This document shows, piece by piece, positions 44,601-55,960 of a stretch of DNA of 64,000 nucleotides. The translations under genes were made by a program, and so were the position numbers. The first letter of the stretch is position 1. Every line of letters begins with the position of its first letter. The notes beneath the pieces were generated by a model that made no database searches, had not been told where the DNA came from, and saw nothing but the letters and a program-made list of their open reading frames with translations. Source of the stretch: Cyclospora cayetanensis (taxonomy: Eukaryota; Apicomplexa; Conoidasida; Eucoccidiorida; Eimeriidae); NCBI RefSeq assembly GCF_002999335.1, contig NW_020312270.1, positions 124,001 through 188,000 on the forward strand. Direction: 5' to 3'.

Positions 44601-47600
44601 ATGATTGCCGGCTGGGTAGAAAGAAGTCCCTCCCTCGAGCCATCAGTCTCCTGTAAAGATGTAGCAGACAATGTTGCCGAGGTGCCGAGCAGTGGCCCCG
44701 ATAATGCAGGTGTGGATTTGGAGCCGTGGGGCCCACACCCTTCGCGTGTGGGACAGGGTAGCCAGGAACATGCATGGGTATCCGAGGTCAGGAGGGAACC
44801 CCGCCGAAGCTGTATTGTTTCGACAGGAGCAGATCGCTCTCTGGGGTCCCAACATGTACGTGTAAGCACCCTAAATGAGAGAAGAGAATCCAAGATCAGG
44901 CCAGGGAGTACGCGCCTTCCGGATCGCTTGCAAAGCACGTTAAATCATGCAATCTCTTATGCAAAAGCCGGAGGCAGGAAATCACGCCGCTCTACTCCTG
45001 CTCGAAGTTCTGTTATGGCATCAATCCCGACATTCGATATCAGAGAACCTACAACTCCTGCGACTGCCAAAGAGCTTAGGCGAATCTATCAGCTGGAAGA
45101 GCCAGTCGACGAAAATGTTTGGTCTTACCTTTCGTGGATCGCGAAGCTTGTTGGAATATTTTTATGCATCATCTCCCTCTGGACCCTGTGGTTTGCGCCA
45201 TTTCTTGCGGCTTTTGCTAACGTGTACCCCGTCTGCCAGCATCTGCTTTACTTAGACGTCGCTCTTGATCTGCTGTATATAGCTGGTGTTGCTTTGGAGT
45301 TTAATATTAGCGTTATTGATCTCGAGCGCAGAACTGAGATCCAGCATAGGGGAACAATAATTGAGATTCATCTTAATTCTCCTACGTTTTATGGTGATCT
45401 GATTTCCTGTATGATATCCCCACTGCTTTTGAATGGCAGCCTAAGTAGGTCGCATCCGCTAGATTCGGCCTTTCAGCCTATAGCTAAAAGTAAATCACTG
45501 AAACAGCAGATCAATGCGCCAAGGCTTTCGTATCCACTTTTACGCTATCACTTCCAGACTGCTTCCTAGTTGGCGCTTAAGTAGTGCTTAACATACACAT
45601 GTGGCTTTTCTGTAATGCGTCATGTTTTGTTCAGGGCAAAGTAGCTTTCTACTTTTAATCCTGGCAAAATACTTCCGGTTTCACCGACTTCTCTGGCTGC
45701 CCCACTGCATGGATAGGATCCGCCGAAATCCATGGTTTCAAGTGATCTGGCTTGTTATCGTCCTTGTTCTCGTGAACCACGTGGTTGGTTGCATCTATTT
45801 CATGATTATTGAATCTCAAGGTCTCTGGGACCGGCATGTTGCCGTGCTTGACCGTCAGTTTCCAGTGCTCCTTAAGCTACCCACAGCTCTACGTAGTTCA
45901 AGGCTAACATTGTAAGTTTAAACGAGTCAAAGTGGCAGAGCATCGCAATGTGCGCTCTCCTATGCAGCCCCAATCGATGAGTATACCTTCAGCTATACCT
46001 ATGGCATCAATATGATTCACGCCCAGGTCGCGAAGGCAGATATTTTAAGTTTTGAAGAACTTTTGTTGGTAAGAGGCCACGCTCATGGGCACCGCGCTAG
46101 CCTGTACGCACACCGGGTACAAAGACGGAGGACGGCAGTTGTTTGTGGGAGTGTGACTGCTTCTTCGTGTCCTTCAAGCATTGTTGAAGCAGCCGAAAAG
46201 ACAGCAACACAAAGAACTATGCAGAATTGATGCCTCTGAACAGAATTCCAATGCGCTTTCACAGTATTGTATCGTTGCTCCCGTCGGTACACTCATTTCG
46301 GCTATGGCATTTGGAGAAATCACAGTTCTCTACCAGCGGCTGAATCTCCTTGAGGGTCAGCACTCAGATGACATGGCATTCTCGCTTGAAGCCATGCGTA
46401 TACTGCGCGTTCCTCCAGAGATGCAGAAGCGAGTAGACCAGTACTTCCGGTAAGCATAAGCTGCCCAGGAGGACAGTCGCAGATCGCAGAGGTCCTTTAA
46501 TGCATGGGGGGGGTCTGCTAAACTGTAATACTGTCGCCCTTTTGAGCTCTTCGTTGGTTATAATGCGGATCTACACCACAGCGATTTTTCTCTATAATTT
46601 TATCCGTACAGATATGTCCACTCGAGCCGCGATACATTTGCTTTGACAAAGTTGATGAGCTCGTTAAACGATCCCTTGCTAGAAGAGCTAAAGCTACATC
46701 TCTATAAGGGGCTCGTCAGCAAGGCAAAATTTTTTAAGGCATGCCCCTTGTGGTTCTCTCGCTGGTCTAAGCTACCCTGTCACGAGCTCAGTAAAAAAGA
46801 CCAGAAATTTCTTTCGAAAGTCGGGGCCAGCTCCTCAGCTGAATAAGCGTTTTGTTTGCACTGCTAGCGCCATTCGTTCAGCACTGCGATCCAGAGTTTA
46901 CAAAGCACGTCGTTATGCGGCTTCAAGACAAAATTTATTCCCCAGGAGACTACATCATTCGCGCCGGGCAGGAAGGAGATTGCATGTTCTTCATTATAAA
47001 GGTGTGCACACCCTCCTCCCCTGCTGCCCGGCGTATTTCCTCTTTCCTTACTGCTCTCTACAGCGAGAACGTGGATTCTTTGCATACCTAGTGTCTCACT
47101 TTGCAGTAGTGTACCAAGATGTCGAGTAGCGTTTAGGGACGGTATATTAAATTGTTCACGGAAGCTGTAAGGGTATGCGCGGTAGAGTGCTAGCGCTAAA
47201 AGCGGCAGAGTGTCACGCTGTGATGGGTTTTAAAGGGTAATGTAGAGGTTCTGTCCGCTGACGGCAAGGTCATTATGATCAAATCTGGTGGCGATTACTT
47301 CGGAGAACTTGCTCTTCTGACCGTTGGTGAGTTCATGAAACAACGGAAACTATGGTCAACTAGTACCCACCCTATCTTTTTGTTGTACAGCAACTGCCTA
47401 GACTCTTTCCGCTGATGTATTTCATCACCTGTCGCCTGGTAGGTACGAGGCGTTCGGCAACGGTAAAAGCACAAACGTTTACAGCGTTGGCACGCCTTTC
47501 AGCAGAACACTTCGACGAAGTGCTTGTTCGCTTTCCCCATGAGTTACGCAATGCCTTCAGAGGCTTCGATTTGATGGGCGGAGCTGTAAGTGGACACCTA

Positions 47601-47900
47601 CACTGTATCACTACTTGGGACGCCCTAGCGAGTGCTGCTTACTCCCCATCATCCTACAGCTGCAGCAAAAACCTTCGATGCCTTTCCACTTTAGCCTATG
47701 AGATGAGCATGAATTCAATGTAGCCAGCGCAATTGGCAGATCCATATAAGCTCAACCTTGCGTGCTTGCCGCATGTAACTTGTTTGGTTCAGGACCTAGA
47801 CACGGCCTTCGAGCAGGCCCGAAGACGTATCCATTACCGTTACAAACTCCTGCGGGGCTGGGATCTTCCTGATCTAATGGCCCCGCAGCATGTGGAGTGA
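44601..47900 (+). CDS. Cyclic-nucleotide-gated-type cation channel
   Basis: Nine exons: 44601-45444, 45635-45853, 45968-46068, 46265-46449, 46612-46790, 46868-47001, 47236-47326, 47443-47585, 47793-47900 (about 667 residues; phases agree, the 46790/46868 join is weakest). The plan is six-helix channel plus cyclic-nucleotide-binding domain. Seen: polar N-terminus of about 175 residues; hydrophobic S1-S2 (YLSWIAKLVGIFLCIISLW, LYLDVALDLLYIAGVALEF); YGDLISCMISP typical of S3; an S4/S5 stretch with FRFHRLLWLPHCMDRIRR; S5 VIWLVIVLVLVNHVVGCIYF; S6-like TLISAMAFGEI; a C-linker; and a binding domain with YSPGDYIIRAGQEGD, GGDYFGELALL and RRSATVKAQ, the phosphate-binding cassette with its Arg. The pore loop between DEYTFSYTYGINM and SFEELLL lacks the usual GYG or GFG filter. 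Plasma or internal membrane, gated by cAMP or cGMP (inference). Confidence 0.82.
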
Positions 47901-47918
47901 CATGATCTAAATTGCAAT

Positions 47919-48308
47919 TTGGCAAAGGACCTTGCAAGCACGGAAGCTTTTTGCGCAGCTCTGGTCGCGCGTGGGATGCTTAATGCAATAAGTATATCTC
48001 TGAGAGCGCTTCTACAGAGTCTCCATGCAGCTGACCGACCCTTTCCTTCTCGTATGAGCAGTTTACAGTCTCCAGGCTCTAGTTATAAGTCGCTGTGGCA
48101 TCACAGAGCCAGTTTAGCTGCTTCATCCACAAATATCTCGGGAGTTTCTGCCGCATCAACTTCAACATACAGCATGCCATTTAGGTGCCCAAGCGTATCT
48201 CATTACGTACTGCTAGCAAGATTGAAGGCAAGAGTGGCGGAACTTACTGATTCCGCACACCCTTTTCCTGTAGTCGAAGTACCGAGTTTACTTTCCCTAG
48301 CACGATAA
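47919..48308 (+). CDS. Possible extra coding exon or small gene after the channel
   Basis: An open frame of 129 codons, Ser/Ala/Leu-rich, with no recognised domain. It begins 19 bases after the channel stop. A 47-base GT-AG segment (GTGGAG to CAAAG) that removes that stop would join the channel to this frame in phase. This would add about 125 residues at the channel C-terminus. It may equally be chance: neighbouring frames are also open for short distances. Confidence 0.25.
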   Translation: MAKDLASTEAFCAALVARGMLNAISISLRALLQSLHAADRPFPSRMSSLQSPGSSYKSLWHHRASLAASSTNISGVSAASTSTYSMPFRCPSVSHYVLLARLKARVAELTDSAHPFPVVEVPSLLSLAR

Positions 48309-49418
48309 GGTGTCTAAAGCACTTACAACAAGTATTCAACATTGATTGCAATCAGGTCCTGCAAGCGATTTCGGCAGCTTAACGGACATTGTCTTCAGTG
48401 CCAGTATATTTTGGTTTGGCTCACTACTGACAGACGTTATGCTGGATACGGCAGCGGCCACCAATCGCGTTTACTACGTCTAGAGAAGCACTTAGAAACT
48501 TGCTCCAGCTGATAAGAACTCCTCTCGCAATTTCGGCAGAACACATTGTTTCAAGAACAGCATTACATCGTTTGACGGCCCAACCACTAGATGCCTTTCT
48601 TCTGGGTAATGTTCAGGGAGGAGTTGCAGATCCATGGTACGCTGATCAATCACTCTAGCTCGCCGACGCGCTTATCCCTCATTCAATCCTTGTTTGCATA
48701 TGTAGGCATCCTTGGTCGGATTCGCGTAATACTTGGTTTACTCCGCTTGTTATAGACAAAAGGTCGAGGGGCAGTGCTTGTTTATTCAACTTAGCTGCTA
48801 ACAGCCACGCAGCCTCTCAAGTAGTCGTGCTCATGTTCCATGCCAAAAACTCCAGTGTGAGGAGCGGTGGCTATGTCAGCAACAAAGTCTCTGTCTAGCG
48901 AATGCCGGTGCTCTAGCTGTATGTCATATGAGCTTTGGGGGAAACTTAACGTGCACTGTTCTCCCTGTCCCTGCGCTCTGATTTAGCAGCACTTCATGCC
49001 ACTTCGGTAGGTCCGATTGACCATGTCTGGTGCAGAACTATAGTATCCCATACTTTTCTAACCACGATCCTTGTGAATTGCCTCTATGCAGTTTGATTTT
49101 CCTCTTAATAAACAACGCCACCAAAAACTGGCTGTCGTAAATTTTGCCAATCTTCATAGATACTAAGGCCTGAGATCATGGTTTCCACAGTACGTCAGAA
49201 TGGCTGTTGAGCCCCGTTCACATGTTGGCTTCATTCTTGTATTCCTCTGTATAAGAATTACTAGTTGGAATAAACCAAGTAACTGAATTATACTGTGGGT
49301 GCCATCAGCTCGAACTAATTGGACCATAGCTTTCGCCACAGACCCTGACAACCTGAACAGTATCCGTAGATTTAAGGACAAATCGGGGTCTTGGTTTGAC
49401 ACGGACAAAGTTTGGATG
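48309..49418. other. Convergent gap without clear genes
   Basis: This lies between the channel region (+) and the centrin-like gene (-). One 60-codon open stretch (about 48455-48637, plus) lacks a start and any motif. Nothing else was recognised. Both 3' ends should lie here. Confidence 0.35.
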
Positions 49419-50275
49419 TCAGCCCCTAAGTATTCGAAAAAAGTCTTCTTCGGTTACATGCGTGGACCTGTTCCGGCAGGCATGTGCAAGCATTTCCCGT
49501 AGTTCCTCGTCTGAAAGTTTTTCTCCCAAATCAATGGAGGCTTTCTTCAGATCATCCCATGTAATAACATCCTTACCATTCGCAAGGGCTAGAAATCCTG
49601 CAACAAAGACAATCACAAGGATTAGCAGTACTTGAAGTCATAGTGCTGAGAACACCGGAGCTACAATGCAGTTCGACGGTGGCTGACCCTTGCTGAGCTG
49701 CTCTCGAGTCGGCTTTTCGTTCATTTTTATCGTCATAATCTCCAAAAAGTCATTGTAGTCCAATTGACTGACGGAGGGCTGCCCTGCCTCTCTAACTGCT
49801 GCGCCACACGCCTTGCCACAATTAGGGGCACTGCCGCAGTGGTGTTAAATAAGCATTCGCGCCCCGTGAGCCCTCATTTCCCGTTGCATATGAAGCAAGC
49901 TCCTCTCATTCAGATATTAAGATTAGTAACATTGGAACCACATGCATACGTGGCATCCTGTGGTGCTAGCAGTAGAAAGACGTTTTGTGCAATGGTGGGA
50001 GTTTGCGTACAGTTTCTATGCTTGTCAACTCCTTCGGTATTGCCTACGGCTTTCTTGTTTCGCTCGACTTCTGAAACTAGCCTTTTAATCTCGTCCCTTG
50101 AAGGTTCGAACCCCAAGGCTCTCAGAGCCACTCTTATTTCCTTTGCATCAATTGTTCCAGTGCCCTCAGTGTCAAATAGGTCAAAAGCTTCCTTTATATC
50201 TGCTCGTTGCTCATCCGTAGGTTCTATTCGAGGTCTTCGCCCTCCCTTTCTATTTCTGTTCTTGCCTTCTGGCAT
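49419..50275 (-). CDS. Centrin-like EF-hand protein with degenerate loops
   Basis: Three exons: 50275-50048, 49778-49688, 49597-49419 (165 residues, phases 0 and 1 agree). Centrins are calcium-binding proteins of centrioles, basal bodies and, in apicomplexans, the apical complex and centrocone region. Seen: a basic N-terminus ([16 protein letters not shown]), then the centrin signature [20 protein letters not shown] with [19 protein letters not shown]. Next come [13 protein letters not shown] and [15 protein letters not shown]. Length fits centrin. Loop 1 ([12 protein letters not shown]) is a plausible calcium site. Loops 2, 3 and 4 ([36 protein letters not shown]) have lost most acidic ligands, unlike calmodulin or typical centrin 1-3. 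It is therefore a divergent paralogue. The second-exon acceptor was chosen at 49780 because it keeps frame. Confidence 0.85.
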
Positions 50276-51628
50276 TGTGGCAGAGTGTGCACTGAGGAAC
50301 GAAAGCGAAGGTTGGGTGGGATGACCTGCAATTTAGTTTAGGGGGCAACTAATCCAAAGTGTCTCGCAGAAAGCTTTGCTTGTCCTGGCGAAACATGAGG
50401 CTCAGAGATACACTTTGGACTCCGTTGGCATACTCACGTGACAAAAGCGTTTAGATAGGCAACGTAAATGCTTTGCGGATTTACAGCCAGCACGCTGCAT
50501 CGCTTCATTCAAATAAACTGCTATTTTCTGCCCTCCTGCAACAGGTTAATGCTGCGATTAAGGGAAGTGAGAAGCCTCTACAAGCCACTAACTACTGCAG
50601 TCTCTGAGAGCACACAAAAGCGATTCCTCTTGGGGTCACTCCAATAGCAGGCCAGAATATGAAGGAATATTCAGCTTTGCCGTGTAAGAGTTCATTGACC
50701 CATGGCGAAGATCAATGCAGAGGCTTGGATCATGAGATGGCAAGCGTTTTACTGGGCAGTGTTTTCACGTTTTCTTTTGATGCAACCACCTTTATGAGAC
50801 GGTTGGTAGGGACGTTGCACAGCTGCCTGCCATGGAGTACCTGGAACCGATGTCTTCAAGCACTTCGGTCTCATATATTCTCGAGAATGCAGGAAAAGCC
50901 GTAAGCAATTTTCACGCCATTCTTTAATTGGCTTTCGCAGTCCACGAGATCACTACCATGCTACACAGCACTCTCGTGCCTGCCATCGTGCATGTAGGGC
51001 CCTGGTACCCATGGGCCGCCAAAGCCGGTTTTTCTATCCATCGACATTGCTACTTGGGTAAGATTACGACTTCTCTCGTATTTTCATGGATATTTTACAC
51101 TTATTCTATTGACAGGGCTTTCAGAGCCCTGACAGAGAAAATGCTGGCCTGACATTCTCTCGGGTAAATATCAGCATGGACTAAGGCCAGGAGGCTGCGA
51201 AGCACGATCTCACCACTCAAACAAGGGAACTATTTTGGACACCTTGCGTGCCTTTCAATTCTCTTTAAGGTCTCTGGAGGAAGGCTTGCGGGGGGTCTCC
51301 CAGGTCCTCGATCATCAGTCAGGAATGTGACAACGCTATTCCAGAATACCTTTAAAAAGTTCTCTTCTTGCCATTGAGTTGTTATTTTGTAGACACTTGC
51401 GGGACGCCGCGATTCATATGATATTTTAAATGCCTAATCCGATGGGGCCCAATTGGTCCCAAATGCCTCGCTAACCGACTTGAACCCCTCTTGTCCTACC
51501 AGACGAACGTATCGCCAGCAAATCCGCACTCAACGAATATAATATCCGTCTCAAATCGGTGCATTGCATGCTACTATGCTTGTTGATCTTGATCTCCCCA
51601 GTTTTCTCGTAGACAAAACTTTCCTGAA
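50276..51628. promoter_or_regulatory. Divergent intergenic region
   Basis: This lies between the starts of the centrin-like gene (-) and the Vti1-like SNARE (+). Two plus-strand frames (50659-50904 and 50928-51152) are open for 75-80 codons, but they have no motif and no splice context tying them to the SNARE. It should contain both promoters, and perhaps a 5' exon of the SNARE, since an acceptor-like TTTTCTCGTAG precedes its first ATG. Confidence 0.35.
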
Positions 51629-52863
51629 ATGTTAAATGATTATTTGGCGGAGTTCCGCAGCCTACGGGCTGAACTGGAACGCATGCTTCAGAAAATAGGA
51701 TCTGGAGAGGAAATTCCAGCAGCTGTGGACGCGAAGCTGCGAGAAATCAAAGGTAAGTAGATGCAGTATGTGAAGCAATGTTAAAGCAAAAGCATTCGAA
51801 GTTTGTCAACGGCGCTCTTTCTCTTCTGCTTCGATCCAGGCTCTAACCCATTGTACTAATTCTAGGTGTTTGACGTCTTTCAGACTGCCTGGGAGCACTT
51901 GAAATGGAGTTGCGGTCCATGTCACCAGCCCAGCGAAGCGGCTATTTGAGTCAGCTGCAGAGCTGCCGTGATGATTTCGCATCGCTTCAACGCAGGTATA
52001 TAGATCTATATTTATATCACGAGGAGACACTCAATATACTAACAGGAAAGCCATGTTTCAATGCGTTTGGCCAACATTGTTTGGTAGTATAATGAGTTCT
52101 CTTGTGCGTGGTAATCTACCGCGTTATTCACTTTCGCAGGTGCCTCATGTCGACCTCTCGTGGCCGAGAGGCATCGGAGCTTGCAGATAGCAGAAGATGT
52201 GAACAAACAATAAAAAAGCTACATAATGCAAGCGTGCAGGTGAGCAGTCTATTCTATCCAGGCTTCGATGTGCTTCAAGGTAAAACTATTCATCCATGAC
52301 CTGAGCTTCGCTGTACGCTCGAGACTTTGTTTAGTGTGTTTCTGCAGCTGGATAGCACAAGGAAACTCGCTGAAGAAACTGAGGAAGTCGGTGCGAACAT
52401 CCTCTGCAATTTGTACATGCAAAGAGAGAGCATCCAGCGAGCAAATCGCCACGCAGAAGAAACAAACGCGAGCCTACGGGAATCGAAATCTCTGATAACG
52501 AAGATGGGAAAGTGGTGGAGCGGTTTAATTGGCTAGTGCAGCTGAATCAGCAACCGCGCCAACACCACCGCGTGCTCCCGCAGGTAGCCTTTATTTAGAA
52601 AATGTATTCTGCGGTAAACCATTGATCTAACAATGTTTATCTAGCGCATTGTGCACTTCCTGACACGTGCGGTTCCGTGTCTCCCGGTCCTCAGTTAACA
52701 GGTTTTGCTTGAAGAGTTGGAGCGAGTTTGTTTCCAGCCAGCTAGTTTTTTGTTGGGGACAAGGTTTGCATTTCTTTTACCTGCGTTCGTTGTATTTTTT
52801 AAGGCAAGGGTGTCCGCCCATCAGCTCTGCAGCTATGGGTTCCTCACGCACTCTGAACAGTGA
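51629..52863 (+). CDS. VTI1: Vti1-type Qb SNARE
   Basis: Exons 51629-51752, 51884-51995, 52140-52239, then 52348-52522 joined to 52742-52863 (about 210 residues), or 52348-52536 read through to a stop (174 residues). Vti1 is the Qb SNARE of Golgi, endosome and vacuole fusion complexes. Seen: an N-terminal helical bundle (NDYLAEFRSLRAELERML and further helices) and the SNARE helix ETEEVGANILCNLYMQRESI, continuing RANRHAEETNASLRES, which matches Vti1 (ETEDIGASIL... type). The zero-layer residue should be the Gln of MQRESI or nearby. In the read-through form there is no membrane anchor. The spliced form uses a GTTTAA donor and an AGCCAG acceptor in matching phase and adds a hydrophobic run (FLLGTRFAFLLPAFVVFF), restoring the length typical of the family. 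The first ATG may be preceded by another exon. Confidence 0.8.
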
Positions 52864-54824
52864 AACCCAACAATCTAGCAAACTAGCTCTTGCCTTTAAG
52901 CGATGTAGTGAGCACTCTATGCACTAGAACTAAAGCTGCTCTGCCTAAATAATGAATCGTGTTCAACTGTAGGAGATATGCTATTTTTTCATGCAAAAGG
53001 GGTGCACGATCGCCTTTGAAGCACAGTACTAGTTTTAACTCGTGGCAGTGCCCCCAAGAGTTGCATTTTCTGCAAAAAAGTGGCAAGCGAGGAATTCATG
53101 GATTATATCTTAGCCATAAATTAGTCTCTTGGCTGAGTGACATACATGCTTCATGCTAGATAGGAAGTGCGGCACTCTGTAGTTGGACCTGGTGCTTGGC
53201 TGCACTAACGCCAATCGACAGACAGCTCTGAGCGAATAAGAACCTGAGAGACGATTTAGTCTCGCCGGATTATGGACTCAGCAGCTTTGCAACATGTCAG
53301 GCATTTTGTGGCATTCCTAAGTATGCTTCCCAATTGGTCAAGGACCAGTGCATGACCCGAAAAGGCCTTTCACTGCTTACTTAGGCTCAGGGCGGCAACA
53401 GTGTCCGGCGCCAGCCCAAATGCTAGCTATGTTACCAAGTCCCTCTCTGAGGAAGGCGACATTGTCAATCGATATGGACACGGATGTTCCGGTGTGTAGC
53501 CCTGTACAACGAGTTTGGCATGTTGCGCCTTACCACGTCACCAATTAAGAAGTATCCGGAGACCAATCCAAGCTCGTAATCAGGCAAACTGAGAAAATGA
53601 TTGCCTCTACAAGTGCGGACATCCATCCTTTCTTCTCTCTGTGAGTGTTTGTAGATTTTTCCACTTTTCCACTGGTACAGTCAGCCAAACGTATCAATTA
53701 TAACCCCTTTGCTCGCTCATATAGCCACACATTACTGCTAAAATACACCTCCGAATGGAACCAACTTAATTTTAGTATCAGCCATGCTTTATATGCCTCA
53801 GAGGAATTAGAGTGTAAGGCTTGCATTTGCCCATCAAAGAGGAGTCCAAGAGCCATCGGCGGCTACACATGCAGCGTATTGGAGGGCATACCCATATATT
53901 TGGGTCTTGGAGTACTACAGTATTATCTTGACATTAGATCATGAGGAAACCACCAGAGAAAAAATTCCAGCCCCAGCAGGTTCACTTGCGGGGTGCGAGC
54001 CACCCGCCCCACCAATGGGGCTGAAATGGCTGCCATGAGAGCAATAGTGGGCGCCCGTGCACTCCAGGCTTATGAGGCTAAATTCTTTTGCGGTCGGACT
54101 GTGGCTATTGCGTCTCCTCGTAATCAATGAACTAGCGAAGGCAAGTTGGTGATTCGATCCCTGGATGCTGCATTCTCGTCCAAGGAAGGAACAAAAGGGC
54201 AATATGCTGGAGATTGTGGGGTACCTGCATGTGTTTTTTTGCCGGTGCTGAATTCGTGGCCTTTTCCTTGGTTGTATCCATAGATTTTAAAGGCGTTATC
54301 CCAGAGCTTAGGGGAATTGATTGTCTGGGAACTGCGCCAGCCACTTCTGCCTCCAGCCAGACGGAATCGGCTGTGCTATTCCGGGTCTCCTCCGACACTT
54401 GTATGTTTACGCACGGGATTGCAGTCATCACCCATATTTCGTATTGGAGTTAGTGCCTTAGTGCCAACTCCATATGCTGGAGGCTGTTCTCCGAAGAATG
54501 TATCGCCGGGAACCGTATGGTTCTGGCTTGGCACATGCGCATGCGCTTGTTTATTATGCGAGGGGCAAAATGAGGTGTTTTCTGATAGTCCGGCACTGTT
54601 GATAGTACAAGCTACCGCGGTGGTGGCTCTTTGTGTCATACGCTGTTGCCATGGGCACATTGCTCATAGTAGGCGTGGTGCTTTCCTCCACCATATTTCT
54701 GGTCATTATGTGCATCGACATTATGTTGCATGTATCCGTACTCGTCGGTAGATTCTTATCAAGGTCTCCATCTCTTCGACAAATCGAGAGTTTTGGAGGT
54801 GATGTGTGCTTTTCCGTTCTTCAG
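52864..54824. promoter_or_regulatory. Upstream region of the uS8 gene
   Basis: About 2 kb between the SNARE gene and RPS15A, both plus. Open frames on either strand are short and motif-free. The 20 bases before the RPS15A ATG form a pyrimidine-rich acceptor (TTTTCCGTTCTTCAG), so a 5' non-coding exon probably lies in this stretch, as is common for ribosomal-protein genes. Confidence 0.4.
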
Positions 54825-55412
54825 ATGGTGCGCATGTCCGTTTTAGCCGACTGCCTGAAGACGATCGTCAACGCAGAGAAGCGGGGGCGCCGTCAGGTCC
54901 TTATTCGCCCTTCTAGCAAGGTGGTTGTAAAGTTTCTGCAGTGCATGCAGCGGCGCGGCTACATAGGTGAATTCGAGATTGTTGATGATCATCGCTCCAA
55001 GAAGATTGTTGTAGACCTCCTTGGGCGCATCAACAAATGCGGTGTCATAAGCCCGAGGTAAGATTCCACAGCGTAAATTTTGACGTTATGCGGCATTTTA
55101 AACGTAGGCCTCACTGTGTATTCCTAAGCTTTGTGTCCGCACATTTAAATTCCTATGGCCAGAGGGTGCCTATGTGTCTGGAGAAATTGTTTTCAGCTTC
55201 GAGATGCCACAGTAAAATGTTTGTAATAAGATGTACTATCGTTTGTTCTCAGGTACGATGTGAAAGTATCAAACATCGAGAAGTACTGCTCAAACTTGCT
55301 GCCTTCTCGACAGTTCGGCCACTTGGTGCTCACAACCGCATACGGCATTATGGATCATGAAGAGGCCCGCAGAAAGCACACCGGTGGAAAGATCCTCGGA
55401 TTTTTCTTCTGA
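54825..55412 (+). CDS. RPS15A: 40S ribosomal protein uS8 (S15A)
   Basis: Two exons, 54825-55057 and 55253-55412, phase agreeing, giving exactly 130 residues, the eukaryotic length. uS8 binds the central domain of 18S rRNA in the small subunit. Seen: start [20 protein letters not shown], then [48 protein letters not shown]; in exon 2 [20 protein letters not shown] and the conserved end GGKILGFFF. The frame is open upstream to 54633, but the ATG at 54825 directly follows a splice acceptor and matches the invariant family start. The donor is GTAAGA and the acceptor TTTGTTCTCAG. This is the most firmly identified gene in the right half. Confidence 0.98.
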
Positions 55413-55960
55413 GCTTTTCCAGGCATTGGAAACTCTGTCGATCGGCTGTGCCGCCTTGCGCCCAGAGTATCAAATATGAGACTGTTGGCGAGTGCTCTCC
55501 CAGCGACACTCCCCGTAGTACATAGCGGGGATATCCTGTGGACATGAGCTCTTCCAAACTGTCGGCCAACGTTCGCTTTTACACACTTGCTTCGCCACTC
55601 TCCAAGTTCTACGTCAGATCCTGCTGGCAAACGGCTTCATAACTGCCGGGAGATGACGGCACACTTGCGGAGCATTGCTCTCGGAAGATACTAGTTACGA
55701 GGGTCCGTTACGCACAAGAGCTTTTGGTGTTAGAAAACTTGGGAGCCCAGATGAGGAGTCATGCCTCGGGTAGCATAGTTTGAGCGCGTGTTGTGAGATC
55801 CTTTGTAGCATTTGCTTGCCCAAAATAATTGACACCTCACGGATGTCAGGTGCCTTTGGGTTCATGATTTCATGTAGCTACCAGAAGGTCTGTTTCACCT
55901 CAATATTAGGTAAAACCTCGCCTGGTGATACATACGCTTAACCAGTAATTACTGCCGCAG
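55413..55960. other. Convergent 3' gap
   Basis: About 550 bases between the stops of RPS15A (+) and the carrier gene (-). No coding signal is recognised; it probably contains both 3' untranslated regions. Confidence 0.45.

Noticed and set aside
50095..50120. GGTTCGAACCCC resembling a tRNA T-loop
   Set aside because: It lies inside the first centrin exon, encodes the conserved LGFEP, and no cloverleaf arms surround it.
53645..53944. 99-codon plus-strand frame
   Set aside because: No motif, AT-rich non-coding-like composition, no supporting neighbours.
54633..54824. In-frame upstream extension of RPS15A with hydrophobic residues
   Set aside because: uS8 starts with an invariant MVRM-type sequence at 54825, directly after a strong splice acceptor.
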